From contig JADJVJ010000004.1 of the NCBI GenBank assembly GCA_016716625.1, positions 62,001-126,000 on the forward strand: DNA of 64,000 nucleotides, read 5' to 3'. The first letter of the stretch is position 1, and the number at the start of each line of letters is the position of its first letter. The notes beneath the pieces are model-generated. The model was not told where the DNA came from and made no database searches. It saw only the letters and a list, made by a program, of their open reading frames with translations. This stretch comes from Nostocoides sp. (GTDB taxonomy: Bacteria > Actinomycetota > Actinomycetes > Actinomycetales > Dermatophilaceae). Shown here one piece after another: positions 52,701 to 62,127 of this stretch. The position numbers and the translations under genes were made by a program.

Positions 52701-52898
52701 ACCTCCTCGTGCCAGTACATCAACGTCACGCTCAACAACTTCGGCCAGAGCCACTCGTGTCAATTCAAGGACAACGGCTCGGTGTGGCTCACGCGGAACC
52801 TCAGCCCGGGACTCAATCAGACCGGAGCCTATTTCGGTTACCCCGGCCACACCCTCTCCGTCACCTGCGACGGCGTAACCGGCAGCATCGTCTGGTAG
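46749..52898 (+). CDS. Giant surface protein with Ig-like and fibronectin III repeats
   Basis: At 2,049 residues this is by far the largest gene here. A signal anchor (residues 10-32) is followed by a region like a beta-propeller (VALRGGTIAALDPVTGSIWATRY, VATDGSVHAVSRSGKLVSIP; to about 370). Then come many Ig-like/cadherin-like repeats with LxNDxDP motifs (near 425, 721, 819 and 941) of the Big_9 type, at least four fibronectin III domains from about 1500, and a Cys-containing C-terminus. ATG at 46749 has GAGGAG upstream. It corresponds to the FN3 protein of PFNA clusters and is probably a cell-surface adhesin or sensor; no sortase motif is present. Confidence 0.9.
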   Translation: MAAFGRGRFHTVAATVVAMLAVVAVIAYALLADGFPVRKVDLNDNGVWVTSNADGVFGRHNKSAAAADARFTPPGAAAASYDLDVLQDAGTVLARDTGGGRLFPVDVVSGKALADAAADVAPTTVVALRGGTIAALDPVTGSIWATRYVADAGAPSVDALRATNKPLASVGAAPKGEQDLGRYSALTVATDGSVHAVSRSGKLVSIPIDGGSLGKPVESTLAEKLGAVGISALGSEPVVLDPTTGRVQQGAQSVTIPDAAQGALLGTPVASGPVAVATPSALYAVTDTGEVRTLDSAGTGEPAIPVVASGCIVAAWAGTPGRLVRSCDGSTATELPLDAGGALSKPVLRVNRTNVLLNDTATGRVYDLELQQSLDNWKQLEEPAEVTSTERPRQSEELEDKKNKPKAVKDTLGARPGRTTILHLLDNDSDPRGQILTIQSVSESGNANASVTISPDGQSVRYALAEGGGTSEFTYVVSNGVNTAEGQVVVNEVGEQENKEPYRRKVPMPKLTVPTGGTLPVQVVADWRDDDGDPVALAGVSVKAGSAITTTEGKVEYTAAGTGRGGVVEVSYEATDGRSKAVRGAFDVTVQGEKDRKATPAITQPDVAKGEVGQPILISPLVNDTQGSDPLNPKALLMLAAPVANKGGISVQTDLATGQIVATASKQQTFFLDYTAAYGSAPMATGKIRIDAVNPSKKTPLPVAMPDTATVRGQSPVVVDVLANDVDPTGALLTVQSAAPAKGDQLQVAVIKGRWLRILPATAEFSPNPQVVRYQVTNGTSGVVTGEVLVSQLPALDNDVVVARQDFATVRDGDSVLVPVLDNDTTRGAAALSLLESTSEMEQDNQLPVIDPVGKLSGDQLGHAYVSGDQVRYVAPATVTEPTSLLVEYTAISEEGVTATGVIEVTVTPQPGPGRENRAPTPRPLDARAVSGETVVIPVASTGNDPDGDSTAVIGIASAPSIGRILGVSPTGITYQAYPTFAGTDSFGYVVTDRYGKQATSLVRISVVTPGQPQRPVVVQDSITAAPGAVVSVAPKSNDLYRKTDPVTVRPLAQTNTALPGGVSIDPETEVVSLTAPAAKARPLEVFYGLTGNAGDSVLGKIVVLSEEGFRNPPRVFDVVAKADGTPTSTVDVLATAYDPDGNSGALTVTKVGEPKATIAGGKVTVPVLGHIQAIPYEVTDESGATSAAVIYVPAAGVGGPYVKVGGLIKVDQGATVDVNLSDYVADGQNKPVSLTTRDKMWGSPAGKVSVAGKTKASFTVTGAKDYVGPGAVTMEVTNGKSLDDPEGITTIVTIPVQVGPDTPVIRCPDEVIAVTAGGKVASLNIPSVCSVWAPTTEMAQSLTFQGTWTKPIPKVTIGAPGRTLTIDAAGDAPVDGEGTISITAVGTKAEPALMRVRVLPAPRPTLAAITLPEMKQADARTIDIRDYLTSPLRDAAPNVVSVTQSAGMPAQLSSSGSTITITPGADSHGPMRFRVVASDLADRTRTDRQVTGTISFQVFGRPDKPAPPRPGGSVISHTATLSWAAPPANGAPITRYELEWNGGKQTCAASPCTVKGLTNGVDYRFRVRALNKADWSEFSDFSATYQPNAAPQRVPGFVQKAADNRSVTLSWQPAAVDSTSKVTNYVVSVNGKEYDFGTALTGTVPGLDNGPAYTFTIVAVNSYKAGPPATTKGYAAGTPIFDGPVSTAPVDPVDSVTTAVTVLWPAGQQNGPEPIVYTVTRQDGKTVCADHAGTSCVDQGVTFGQTYTYSVVAKTTFLGVTRTSAPQSVSVTPVGRPAAWAPITATPTGQNQQATVTFSVPPSRGTSSAVTVLYNGGPALSLGSFSPAGAANQTRTISGLTNGTNVGVSLRVCNEANQCSTSNAVTVNAFGPIPAPAISLSKNGPNTFQVHVDANGNGRQINLRVWTDTGREWNVSTVMGGHWDFSPYGVNWSQNDQAHVSITDTAGRGVPGRVDSNAQQADPPPRSIDISKRGDAQGQPGCSTSSCQYINVTLNNFGQSHSCQFKDNGSVWLTRNLSPGLNQTGAYFGYPGHTLSVTCDGVTGSIVW

Positions 52899-52948
52899 TC
52901 GGCATACCCCATGACCCAACGACCCCGAACCCTGCGAAAGAGACCTTC

Positions 52949-53917
52949 ATGAGCATGACACCCGAGCAAGCCCAGTGGTTTGCCCAGACCTTCACCCAAC
53001 TGGTCAACAACGTGGACATCGCGATCCGCGGTAAGGAGCGGGTCGTTCGCCTCGCGCTCACCTGTCTGCTCTCCGAGGGGCACCTCCTGCTCGAGGACAA
53101 CCCGGGTACCGGTAAGACCCAGCTCGCCAAGGCCATCGCCAACACGGTCAAGGGAAGCCATAACCGGATCCAGTTCACCCCCGACCTGCTGCCGAGCGAC
53201 GTCACCGGGGTGACGATCTACGACCAGCGCACCCAGCAGTTCAGCTTCCACCAGGGACCGATCTTCGCGACCATTGTGCTCGCCGACGAGATCAACCGGG
53301 CCTCGCCCAAGACGCAGTCGGCGCTGCTCGAGGTCATGGAGGAGGGTCGGATCACCGTCGATGGTGTCGGGCACGACGTCGGTAGCCCGTTCATGGTCAT
53401 CGCCACCCAGAACCCGATCGAGCAGGCGGGTACTTACCGCCTCCCGGAGGCTCAGCTCGACCGCTTCCTCATGAAGACCAGCCTGGGCTACCCCGACCAC
53501 GAGACGACGGTCGAGCTCTTCAGCCAGGCCGAGACCCGTGACCGCAGCTCGACGGTTTCACCGGTCATCAGTGCCCAGGCCGTTGCCCAGATGGCCGGGC
53601 TCGGGGCCAAGGTTCATGTCGATCCGGCGATCCTCGCGTACGTCTCCCGGCTCGCCGAAGAGACCCGTCGGCACCCGCACATCTCGCTCGGGCTCTCGGT
53701 CCGCGGTGGCCTGGCGTATATCCGGTGCGCCAAGGTCTGGGCCGCTTCTCAGGGGCGTGACCACGTCACCCCGGACGACATCAAGGATCTGGCTCACCCG
53801 GTGCTGTGCCACCGCCTCATGCTCTCCGACGAGGCCCAGTTCACCGGTGTGGAGATCACCCGCGTCATCGACGAGCTGCTCGCCGACGTCGCTGCCCCGG
53901 CCCAGCGCCTCAGCTGA
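52949..53917 (+). CDS. MoxR-family AAA+ ATPase
   Basis: A 322-residue ATPase: Walker A LLEDNPGTGKTQLAKAIA, Walker B ATIVLADEINRASPKTQSALLEVMEE, sensor IATQNPIEQAGTYRLPEAQLDRFL. MoxR proteins act as chaperones for partner proteins, usually with a DUF58 and a transglutaminase-like protein, exactly the next two genes. ATG at 52949 is chosen; the open frame from 51860 runs antiframe through the giant gene and is spurious. Confidence 0.95.
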   Translation: MSMTPEQAQWFAQTFTQLVNNVDIAIRGKERVVRLALTCLLSEGHLLLEDNPGTGKTQLAKAIANTVKGSHNRIQFTPDLLPSDVTGVTIYDQRTQQFSFHQGPIFATIVLADEINRASPKTQSALLEVMEEGRITVDGVGHDVGSPFMVIATQNPIEQAGTYRLPEAQLDRFLMKTSLGYPDHETTVELFSQAETRDRSSTVSPVISAQAVAQMAGLGAKVHVDPAILAYVSRLAEETRRHPHISLGLSVRGGLAYIRCAKVWAASQGRDHVTPDDIKDLAHPVLCHRLMLSDEAQFTGVEITRVIDELLADVAAPAQRLS

Positions 53918-53954
53918 GCGAACCCCAACGAGACCGCGGAAGGAGGATCCGAGG

Positions 53955-55304
53955 GTGACATCCCAGAACGACGGCCCGACCTCGCGGCGCGGCACGCGTC
54001 AGGCCCGGCGACGACATGCCGGACAGGTCCTGCCTCGGCTCCGGTTCCGCGACCGGATGGCGGGGTTCGACCGTCGGCTGCGCGCCATGGAGGGCCGTTG
54101 GCTCTCGCTCGTGGAGCCGGTCGCCGGCCCGGTGCGGCGGCTGCTCGCCTGCGTCTCCCCGCTCGGCTGGCTCGTTGCTGCTGGCAGCGTCCTCAGTTGG
54201 GTGCTTGCCGTCACCCTGGGGTGGCAGGAGTTCCGGTATGCCGCGGCTGCGCTCGCCGTCCTCTTCCTCCTCGCCTGCCTGCTCACCCTGGGTCGCACCT
54301 CGCTCGAGGTGGACCTTCGCGTGGAGCCCCAGCGGGTCATCGCCGGCGACGGCGCCGCCCTCCAGGTGCGGGTCACCAATGTCGGCAAGGCCCCGATGAT
54401 GCCGGTGCCGCTGGATGTTCCGGCGGTCGGCGAGACCGTCCGCTTCGGCCTCCCGGGGATGGCTCCGGGGTCCACCTTCGAGGACGTCGTCGTCCTTCCC
54501 TCCCAGCGCCGCGGGGTCTATCCCATCGGTCCGGCGACCACCCTGCGGGGCGATCCCTTCGGCCTGGTACGGCGCGAACTCACCTGGACCGAGCCGGTGG
54601 AGTTCTTTGTCCACCCCCGATCGATCTACATCGACTCCCTGGGCTCGGGCATGCTCAAGGACCTTGAGGGCCAGTCGACCAACCAGATGTCGATGAGCGA
54701 CCTCGCGTTCCACACCCTGCGCGAGTACGCCCCCGGTGATGACCGTCGGCACATTCACTGGCTCTCCACCGCCAAACGCTCCGGGGCCAGCGGCGGGGAC
54801 GAGTTCATGGTGCGCCAGTTCCTCGACACCCGGCGCTCGCACATCGGGGTCGTCCTCGACTGCCAGGAGTCCTCCTATCTCACCGACGAGGAGTTCGAGA
54901 CGGCGGTGAGCGTCGGCTCCTCGGTGGCCATGCGCGCCCTTCGCGACGGCATGGACCTTTCGGAGATCACCGGGCCGTTCTTCCTGACCCGGCCTCGACG
55001 GCATACGGCGCTCGACCTGTTCTCCCGGGCTCGGCTCGGCGCAGAACGTATCGACGTGGCCGCGGCAACGCTCGCCCATCAGGTACCCAACATCTCCGCG
55101 GTGCTGTTCGTCACCGGAGCACTCGGCGCCTACGAACTGTTGCGGCGGGCGAAGCATTCCTTCGGGCCCGACGTCAACGTGGTCGCCATTCGGGTCGAGC
55201 TCGGCGCCAGCATGGGCCTGCAGAAGAGCGGGGGGATGCCGGTCATCACGATCGGGCACCTCAAGGACCTGCCCATGGCGATCCAGGGGAGGGTGAGCGG
55301 ATGA
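53955..55304 (+). CDS. DUF58 membrane protein
   Basis: A 449-residue protein with two adjacent transmembrane helices (about residues 70-120, LGWLVAAGSVLSWVLAV and FRYAAAALAVLFLLACLLT) and the DUF58 block LREYAPGDDRRHIHWLSTAKRSG with a vWA-like fold after it (IGVVLDCQES). GTG at 53955 with AAGGAGG upstream is the start. It overlaps the next gene by four bases and belongs to the MoxR-DUF58-transglutaminase set. Confidence 0.92.
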   Translation: MTSQNDGPTSRRGTRQARRRHAGQVLPRLRFRDRMAGFDRRLRAMEGRWLSLVEPVAGPVRRLLACVSPLGWLVAAGSVLSWVLAVTLGWQEFRYAAAALAVLFLLACLLTLGRTSLEVDLRVEPQRVIAGDGAALQVRVTNVGKAPMMPVPLDVPAVGETVRFGLPGMAPGSTFEDVVVLPSQRRGVYPIGPATTLRGDPFGLVRRELTWTEPVEFFVHPRSIYIDSLGSGMLKDLEGQSTNQMSMSDLAFHTLREYAPGDDRRHIHWLSTAKRSGASGGDEFMVRQFLDTRRSHIGVVLDCQESSYLTDEEFETAVSVGSSVAMRALRDGMDLSEITGPFFLTRPRRHTALDLFSRARLGAERIDVAAATLAHQVPNISAVLFVTGALGAYELLRRAKHSFGPDVNVVAIRVELGASMGLQKSGGMPVITIGHLKDLPMAIQGRVSG

Positions 55305-57676
55305 CGGCCCAGGCCCTGAGCTCCACCGGCGGCCGTACCCTCACCCGCCGGGCGGTGACCGGCGTCCCGAGCCGGGCTGACCTCATCGACGCGGCCTTCG
55401 TCCTTGCCCTCGGCACCGTCGCGCTCTGGGGTTTTCACACGACCTTCGACAGCCTGCGCTTTCTGGTCACGGGGGTGATCGGGCTTCTCCTCGGTCTTGC
55501 GGTCGCCCACATTGCCGGGGTCCTCAAGCAGGCCGCGTTCGTCCTCGTCCTGATGACGATCGCCACCTTCTTCCTCTTCGGCGGGGCGGTCGCCCTGACT
55601 CGGGACGCCATCGCGGGTGTGCTGCCGGACCTGGACGTCCTCAAAACCCTGGGGCTGCTGCCCGTGAACGGCTGGAAGGAGTTCCTCACCACGCTGCCAC
55701 CGGTCGACGGAAGTGGCCAGTTCCTCGTCCTGCCCTATCTCATGGGTCTGCTGGCCGGGGTGGTCGGTTTCTCCTGGGCCCGCCGCTCCCCGGCGATGGC
55801 GTGGCCGGTCCTCCCGAGCCTGGTGCTGCTCGTCCTCGTCATCCTCCTGGGCACCATCGAACCCGCGGGAGCCGTGCTCCAAGGTCTCGGGTTCGCGGTC
55901 CTCGCGTTCCTTTGGGTGGCCCTGCGTCGTCGGCGCCGACTGCGCATCGTCGGCACCGGTGGCGGGGCACGCAGTCAGGCCCTCATCGGTGCTTCTCTGG
56001 TGCTCGCGGCCGTGGGTTCCGCGGTCGGCCTGGTCCACCTCAGCCCGGGTGAGGGCGAGCGCACCGTGCTGCGGACCCTGGTTCAAGCACCCTTCGACAT
56101 CACCCAGTACCCGAGTCCGCTCGTCGGCTTCCGCAAGTACACCGAGGGCGCGAAGCGGCTTTGGGACAAGCCCCTGCTCACCGTCGAAGGGCTCGCGGCC
56201 GGCCAGCGGCTCCGGTTCGCCGTGCTCGACGTCTACTCCGGGACGGTGTGGAGCGCCGGCGCGCAGAACTCCACGACGGGCAGCGACTTCCGGCGTGTCG
56301 GTTCGCTCATCGCACCGGCGGACAACGATCCGCGCACCCCGACCCAGTCCGTCACCGTCAAGGTCGAGCGCAGCTATGCCGCCCAGCCCGACCTCTCCCA
56401 CTGGCTGCCGGCTCCGGGATCCACCTCCCGGGTCACCTTCGAAGGCCCCAGGGCCCGCACGCTCTCGGAGTCGCTGCGCTACAACACGGTGACGGGTCAG
56501 GCCGTCGTCGGCGCCCGGCTCGCCGAGGGGGACCGGATCCGCCTGGAGACCCGGCCGGTGGTCGACGCCCCCAAGGACGGCTTCGCCGTCGGACAGGCCT
56601 CGGTTCAGGTCGCTTCGGCCGAGTTCGTTCAGGCCACCGCGAGCAAGTGGAGCGCCAAGGCCGACGCCCCGTGGGCTCAGGTCATGGTGGCCGCTGCCGA
56701 CATGCGGAGCAAGGGCGCCTACAGCGACGGCACCCGCCAGGGAGAGGGGCACTACCTTCCCGGACATGGCGCGGGCCGGTTGAGCAGGTTCCTCACCGGC
56801 AAGCAGCTTGTCGGCAACGACGAGCAGTACGCGAGTGTCTTCGCGCTCGCAGCCAACCAGCTCGGCGTCCCCGCGCGGGTCGTCCTCGGTGCGACCGTCC
56901 CCACCGATGGTGTCGTCAAGGGTGAGCACGTCCACGCCTGGGTGGAGGTGCGGGCGGGCGACGGCGCCTGGTATGCCGTCCCGCAGAACGTCTTCATGCC
57001 GGAACGCGACAAGCGGCCGGACGTCAACAACCCGCCGCCGCTGCCCGACGCCAACGCCGCCAATGTGCCCCCGCCCAATGCGATTCGCCCGCCCGGAGCG
57101 CTCGATGCCCTGGTCGCGAGCGACCCTGCGGCCGCGCGGAGCCGGACCACGGCGGTCGCGGGGTTCGAGATCCCGGAGTGGGTGGTCACCCTCGCCAAGG
57201 CTGTGGGGATCCCGCTGGCCCTGCTTGGCGGCTTCGCTGCCCTCGTCGCCGGGATCCACGCGCTACGCCGGCGCCGACGCCGCACCCGCGGTGCGCCCAA
57301 CCGACGCCTCGCCCTGGCCTGGACCGAGGTCGTCGACCGCGCCCGCGACCTCGGGGTTCGGGTCGATCCCGGCCTGACCCGCAAGGAGCAGGCGGCAGTC
57401 ATCGGCTTCGGCGGTCTCGCCGCCCAGGCGGACGCCGCCGTGTTCCGCCCTGGGGAGCCCTCCACTGAGGACGTCGAGCGGTACTGGGCGGCGACCCGGA
57501 CCGCCATGAAGGACCTGACGGCCCGGACTCCACTCAAGCGTCGACTCATGCGCCGGTTCAACCTCACCTCCTTGTTGCTGCGCGATCCCCGGCCGGTTGA
57601 GGTTCTCGGGTCACCCTCGCCCCCCCGGCGGTGGCTGCCCCGACCGACGTGGCGCACGGCGAAGGCGGCGTCATGA
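55301..57676 (+). CDS. Transglutaminase-like membrane protein lacking the catalytic Cys
   Basis: A 791-residue protein with about six N-terminal transmembrane helices (residues 28-240), a large exported region and a further helix near 635 before a cytoplasmic tail. The transglutaminase core is seen at 505-560: GNDEQYASVFALAANQLGVPARVVLGA and EHVHAWVEVRAGDGAWYAVP. The position of the nucleophilic Cys (usually G-x-C-E-Q) is Asp507, so transglutaminase or protease chemistry is unlikely. ATG at 55301 overlaps the DUF58 stop; its own stop overlaps the next start. Confidence 0.88.
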   Translation: MTAQALSSTGGRTLTRRAVTGVPSRADLIDAAFVLALGTVALWGFHTTFDSLRFLVTGVIGLLLGLAVAHIAGVLKQAAFVLVLMTIATFFLFGGAVALTRDAIAGVLPDLDVLKTLGLLPVNGWKEFLTTLPPVDGSGQFLVLPYLMGLLAGVVGFSWARRSPAMAWPVLPSLVLLVLVILLGTIEPAGAVLQGLGFAVLAFLWVALRRRRRLRIVGTGGGARSQALIGASLVLAAVGSAVGLVHLSPGEGERTVLRTLVQAPFDITQYPSPLVGFRKYTEGAKRLWDKPLLTVEGLAAGQRLRFAVLDVYSGTVWSAGAQNSTTGSDFRRVGSLIAPADNDPRTPTQSVTVKVERSYAAQPDLSHWLPAPGSTSRVTFEGPRARTLSESLRYNTVTGQAVVGARLAEGDRIRLETRPVVDAPKDGFAVGQASVQVASAEFVQATASKWSAKADAPWAQVMVAAADMRSKGAYSDGTRQGEGHYLPGHGAGRLSRFLTGKQLVGNDEQYASVFALAANQLGVPARVVLGATVPTDGVVKGEHVHAWVEVRAGDGAWYAVPQNVFMPERDKRPDVNNPPPLPDANAANVPPPNAIRPPGALDALVASDPAAARSRTTAVAGFEIPEWVVTLAKAVGIPLALLGGFAALVAGIHALRRRRRRTRGAPNRRLALAWTEVVDRARDLGVRVDPGLTRKEQAAVIGFGGLAAQADAAVFRPGEPSTEDVERYWAATRTAMKDLTARTPLKRRLMRRFNLTSLLLRDPRPVEVLGSPSPPRRWLPRPTWRTAKAAS

Positions 57677-60600
57677 AACTCAAACTGACCCTGCACACTC
57701 CGGGAGACCTCACCGCGACGCGGAACATCCAGGTCACCGCGGATGCCACTGCGCTCACCGGTGACCTCGCCGGCGCCCTGACCGGAGCCCTCAGCGGCCA
57801 CGAGCCGTCCACCCCGATGACGTTGCGTGTCCTCAGCGGCCGGTCGGGTCGGTCTCAGGACGTCGCCGCCGACGTCGCGCTCGTCGACTCCGGCATCCGT
57901 TCCGGGGCGCACGTCGCGCTCGCAGCCGCCGCCTCGGCCCGCTCGGCATCGGCGTCCGGGCGGACAGTGGCGGTCCTCAGGGTCGGTTCCGGGCCCAACG
58001 CCGGTCAGGAGTACCCGCTGGCTGAAGGGGTCTTCAGCATTGGCCGCTCCTCCAGCGCGGATATCCAACTTGCCGACGGCATGGTCTCCAAGGACCACGC
58101 CAGGATCCGGGTCTCGGACCGGGTGGAGGTCGTCGACAACCGGTCCGCGAACGGCATACTCGTCGGTGGGGTTCAGGTCAGCCGCGTCGTCCTCCGGGAC
58201 GGTGAAGTGGCCACGCTGGGGTCCACGGACATCAGCGCCGCCATGGTCGCTGTCACGGCGGAGGAGTCGACGACCTCGACCGACCTGCTCTACAACCGCA
58301 GTCCGAGGGTGCTCGCCCGGCCGACCGACCGCGAGGTGGAACTTCCGGCGCCACCGAAGGAGCCGGACCCGATCGCCTTCCCCTACCTGGCGATGATTGC
58401 CCCGCTGGTCATGGGCGCCGTCATGTATGTCATGACCCGCAACGCGCTGAGCCTGATCTTCGTGGCGCTGAGCCCGATCCTCATGGTGGGCAACTACATC
58501 GACCAGCGGTTCCGCACCAAGCGGCGGCACGCTGCGGCTCTGGCGGCTTTCGACAGCGGCCTCGGGCATGCCGAGGAGGAGTGACGCCGACCGGAGTGCC
58601 CTGCACGCGCTCCATCCGCAGACGCAGGCCTGTGTGGAGGCAGCCCGGGATCTCACCCCGTTGCTGTGGTCGCGCAGGTCGGAGCACCCGGAGTTCCTCC
58701 AGGTCCGGCTCGGTAAGGGGGCGATCCCCGCCGCGAGCGTCGACACCGAGGTGAGGCCATGGGTATTCCCGAACTCGCAACCAGGGCCCGCGAGGTGCGC
58801 GCGGCATACCTGCTGCTTGACGAGGCGCCCATCGTCGCCGACCTGCGCTCGGTCGGGGGGCTGGGTCTGGCCGGCGAGCGCGAGACTCTCGACGCACTCG
58901 CCCGGGCGGTGGTCACCCAGCTCGTCACCCTGCACTCGCCGGCCGAGCTCGTACTCACCTGCCTTACCTCGCAGGCGGGTCGCTCCCGGTGGTCCTGGGT
59001 GGAGTGGTTGCCGCACACCGCCTCAGCCCACTCGCCGCTCTCCGGGAACCACCTCTCCAGCGATGCCGGCACCGGGAAGGAACTCCTCGCCCACCTCGAG
59101 GAGGTCGTCGAGCTCCGCCGTGCGGGTTCGAAGCAGTCGACCGACCGCGGCCCGCTCGGGGATGCCCGGGAGAAGTCCATCGCCCCGGTCCTGCCGAGCG
59201 TCGTGGTCGTCGTCGACGAGCCGACCGTGGATCGGTCGCGGCTCGTGCGGGTCGCCGAGCAGGGCCCCGATGTGGGGTGTATGTCGTCTGGGTGGCTAGC
59301 AGCCGCGCCGGCCTGCCGGGGCGTGCCGGACCTACGCCGAGGTGACCACCGCGGGCGGTGGCGCCGTCGGTATGGTGCGCCACGGTCGGCTCGTCAGTGG
59401 CATCCAGTGGGAGCAGCTGAGTTCGGATGCGGCCATCGACCTGGCCCGCGGGCTCGCCCCGGTCATTGATGCCGGCGCACCGGTCGAGGACGAGTCCGAC
59501 CTGCCACGGTCCATGTCGGTTGTCACCCTCCTCGGGGCCGAGGCCGTCGACTCCGCCGACGCCGTGCTCACCCGGTGGCGAGAGAACCGCTCGCTCGTCG
59601 ACCGTTCCGGTGGGCCGCCGGTGCCCCTGGACCAGCCCTCGACCCTGCGAGCCCTGGTCGGTCACTCCGGCTTCGAGGAGTTCGTCCTCGACCTGCGCAC
59701 CCACGGGCCGCACGCGCTCGTCGGTGGGACGACCGGAGCCGGCAAGAGCGAGTTCCTGCAGGCGTGGGTGCTCGGCATGGCGCACGCATATAGCCCGGAC
59801 CGGGTGACCTTCCTCTTCGTCGACTACAAGGGGTGGTGCGGCGTTCGCTAAGTGCACCGAACTGCCGCACTGTGTCGGCATCGTCACCGACCTCAACACC
59901 TACCTCGTCCGCCGGGCCCTGCGCAGCCTGCGCGCCGAACTGCGCTATCGGGAGCACCTGCTCAACGCCAAGGGCGCCAAGGACCTCATCGAACTGGAGA
60001 AGACCGGCGACCCGGACTGTCCGCCGAGCCTGATCATCGTCGTCGACGAGTTCGCTGCGCTCGTCGGCGAGGTGCCGGAGTTCGTGGACGGTGTGGTCGA
60101 CGTCGCCCAACGCGGGCGTTCCCTCGGCCTCCACCTCATTCTCGCGACCCAGCGTCCCGCTGGGGTCATCAAGGACAACCTGCGGGCGAACACCAACCTT
60201 CGGGTCGCCTTGCGGATGGCCGACGAACACGACTCCTCCGACGTCCTCGGGGACACCATGGCTGCTCATTTCGATCCGGCCATCCCGGGCCGCGCGGCGG
60301 CCAAGATGGGACCCGGCAGGATCACCGCGTTCCAGTCGGCGTTCCCGGGCGCTCGCACTCCGGCCAAGGCGGCCGCACCCCCGATCGAGGTCATGGAGCT
60401 CGACTTCGGGGTTGGCAAACGGTGGAAGATGCCCGAGCGGCAGGTTCAGGGCGACAGCGTCGACAAGGACATCGAACGCGTCGTCCGCAGCGTCGCCCAC
60501 GCCGCGCGCCTCGGCAAGGTCCCGGCCCCCCGCAAGCCCTGGCTCGATGAGCTCGCGTCGTCGTACAACCTCATGGCGCTGGCACCCCGCATGGATACCG

Positions 60601-62080
60601 AACTCGTCCTCGGCGTCATGGACGACCCGGACCATCAGCGTCAGGTGACCGAGTACTTCCGCCCCGACAGCGACGGCAACATCCTGTATGTCGGCGCCGG
60701 CGGGTCCGGCAAGTCGACCGCCCTGCGGAGTCTGGCGGCCGCGGCCACGGGCAAATCCCGCGTGGCGGCGTGGTCCACATTTACGGGCCTCGACTTCGCC
60801 GGCGGTGGACTGTCGGCGCTCGAACCCCTCCCCACTGTCGGGTCGATCATCCCGGGCGATGACGAGGAGCGGGTCGCTCGGCTCCTGCGCGCGCTTTCGG
60901 GGCTCGTCGAGGAACGCAGCACGGCATACTCGGCGCTGCGCGCCTCCACGCTGACCGAGTACCGAGTGCTGGCCAACCGTCCCGACGAGCCGCGGTGCTG
61001 CTGCTCCTCGACGGGTTCGGTACCTTCCGGGTCGACTACGAGGATCCCCGCTACTGGCGCCGCTCTATGGCATGTTCCAGCGGCTCCTGGTCGAGGGCCG
61101 CGGCGTGGGTGTGCACGTCGCGATGACGGCCGACCGCCCTCGGTGATCCCTACCTCGGTGGGGTCGGCGTTCCAGCGCAAGGTGGTCCTACGGATGACCG
61201 ACGAGGACGGCTACATGGCCATGGGTGTCCCGCGGGATGTGCTCACCCCGGTGAGCCCGCCCGGGCGGAGCATGCAGGTGGACCGGCCCAACGAACTGCA
61301 GCTCGCCATCCTCGGTGAGGACTCCAACGCGGCGGCGCAGGCCCGCGAGATCGAGCGGTTCGCCCAGGCCGCGGCGGCTCGCCCGGGTCCGCGGCCGGAG
61401 CCGATCCGCTCACTCCCCGCGGTCATCCCGGCCGCGACGCTGCCGGAGCGCATCGGCAGTCTGCCGGTGCTCGGGGTCGCCGACATCGACCTGCAGCCGA
61501 TCGGCTTCGACCCCACGGGGCGATCCTCGTGGCCGGGCCGGCAGCGTCCGGCCGGACCACGGCAGTACGGTGGCTGGCGGAGTCCTTCCACCGGTGGGCC
61601 GGTGACAGTTACCTGGTCCACCTCAGCTCGCGGCGCTCCCCGCTGAGCCACCTGGACCTGTGGACCTCGAGTACGACCGGACCGGAGGCGGCCAAGGAGG
61701 TCATCGACAAGCTTCGACCGTATGCCGAGCTGAGCGCCGAGGAGAGCCCCTCCCGGCTCGCCATCGTCATCGAGGGGTATCCGGAGTTCGTCTCGAGCAT
61801 GGTCGAGGGCCCGCTGAGCGAACTGGTGAAGTTGTGTCGACGCAACGGCCATCTCCTCATTGCCGAGGGTGAGTCCACGGCGTGGGCGAGCCCGTGGCCG
61901 CTCGTCATGGAGGTCCGCAACGCCCGCACCGGTCTGCTGCTGCAGCCCGACCAGATGGACGGCGACAACCTCCTGCGCACCAGCCTGCCGCGAGTACGGC
62001 GGGCCGACTTCCCGCCCGGCCGTGGGTTCTGGATCAAGGCCGGGACGGCGACCAAGGTCCAGATCCCGGTGGGCGACTGA
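57673..62080 (+). pseudogene. EccC/EssC-type type VII secretion ATPase, interrupted by about nine frame breaks
   Basis: Joined across frames this is one protein of about 1,460 residues. It has a beta-grasp-like N-terminus (MKLKLTLHTPGDL), an FHA domain (FSIGRSSSADIQL, SKDHARI, NRSANGIL), two transmembrane helices near residue 240 (MIAPLVMGAVMYVM, LSLIFVALSPILMVG) and three FtsK/SpoIIIE ATPase domains with Walker A GGTTGAGKSEF, GAGGSGKSTA and the degenerate AGPAASGRTTA; Walker B motifs are IIVVDEFAAL and VLLLLDGFG. Frames change near 58570, 58745, 59275, 59320, 59830, 60994, 61061, 61137 and 61520. Residues on both sides of each break are well conserved, so sequencing error is as likely as decay. 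Confidence 0.85.
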
Positions 62081-62127
62081 TGAAGATGGAGACGATCCGA
62101 TGACGGACATGACGAGGCGAGGCACCC

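Noticed and set aside
51860..52948. Upstream part of the long frame that ends with MoxR.
   Set aside because: It overlaps the conserved 3' end of the giant surface gene in another frame; MoxR starts at 52949.
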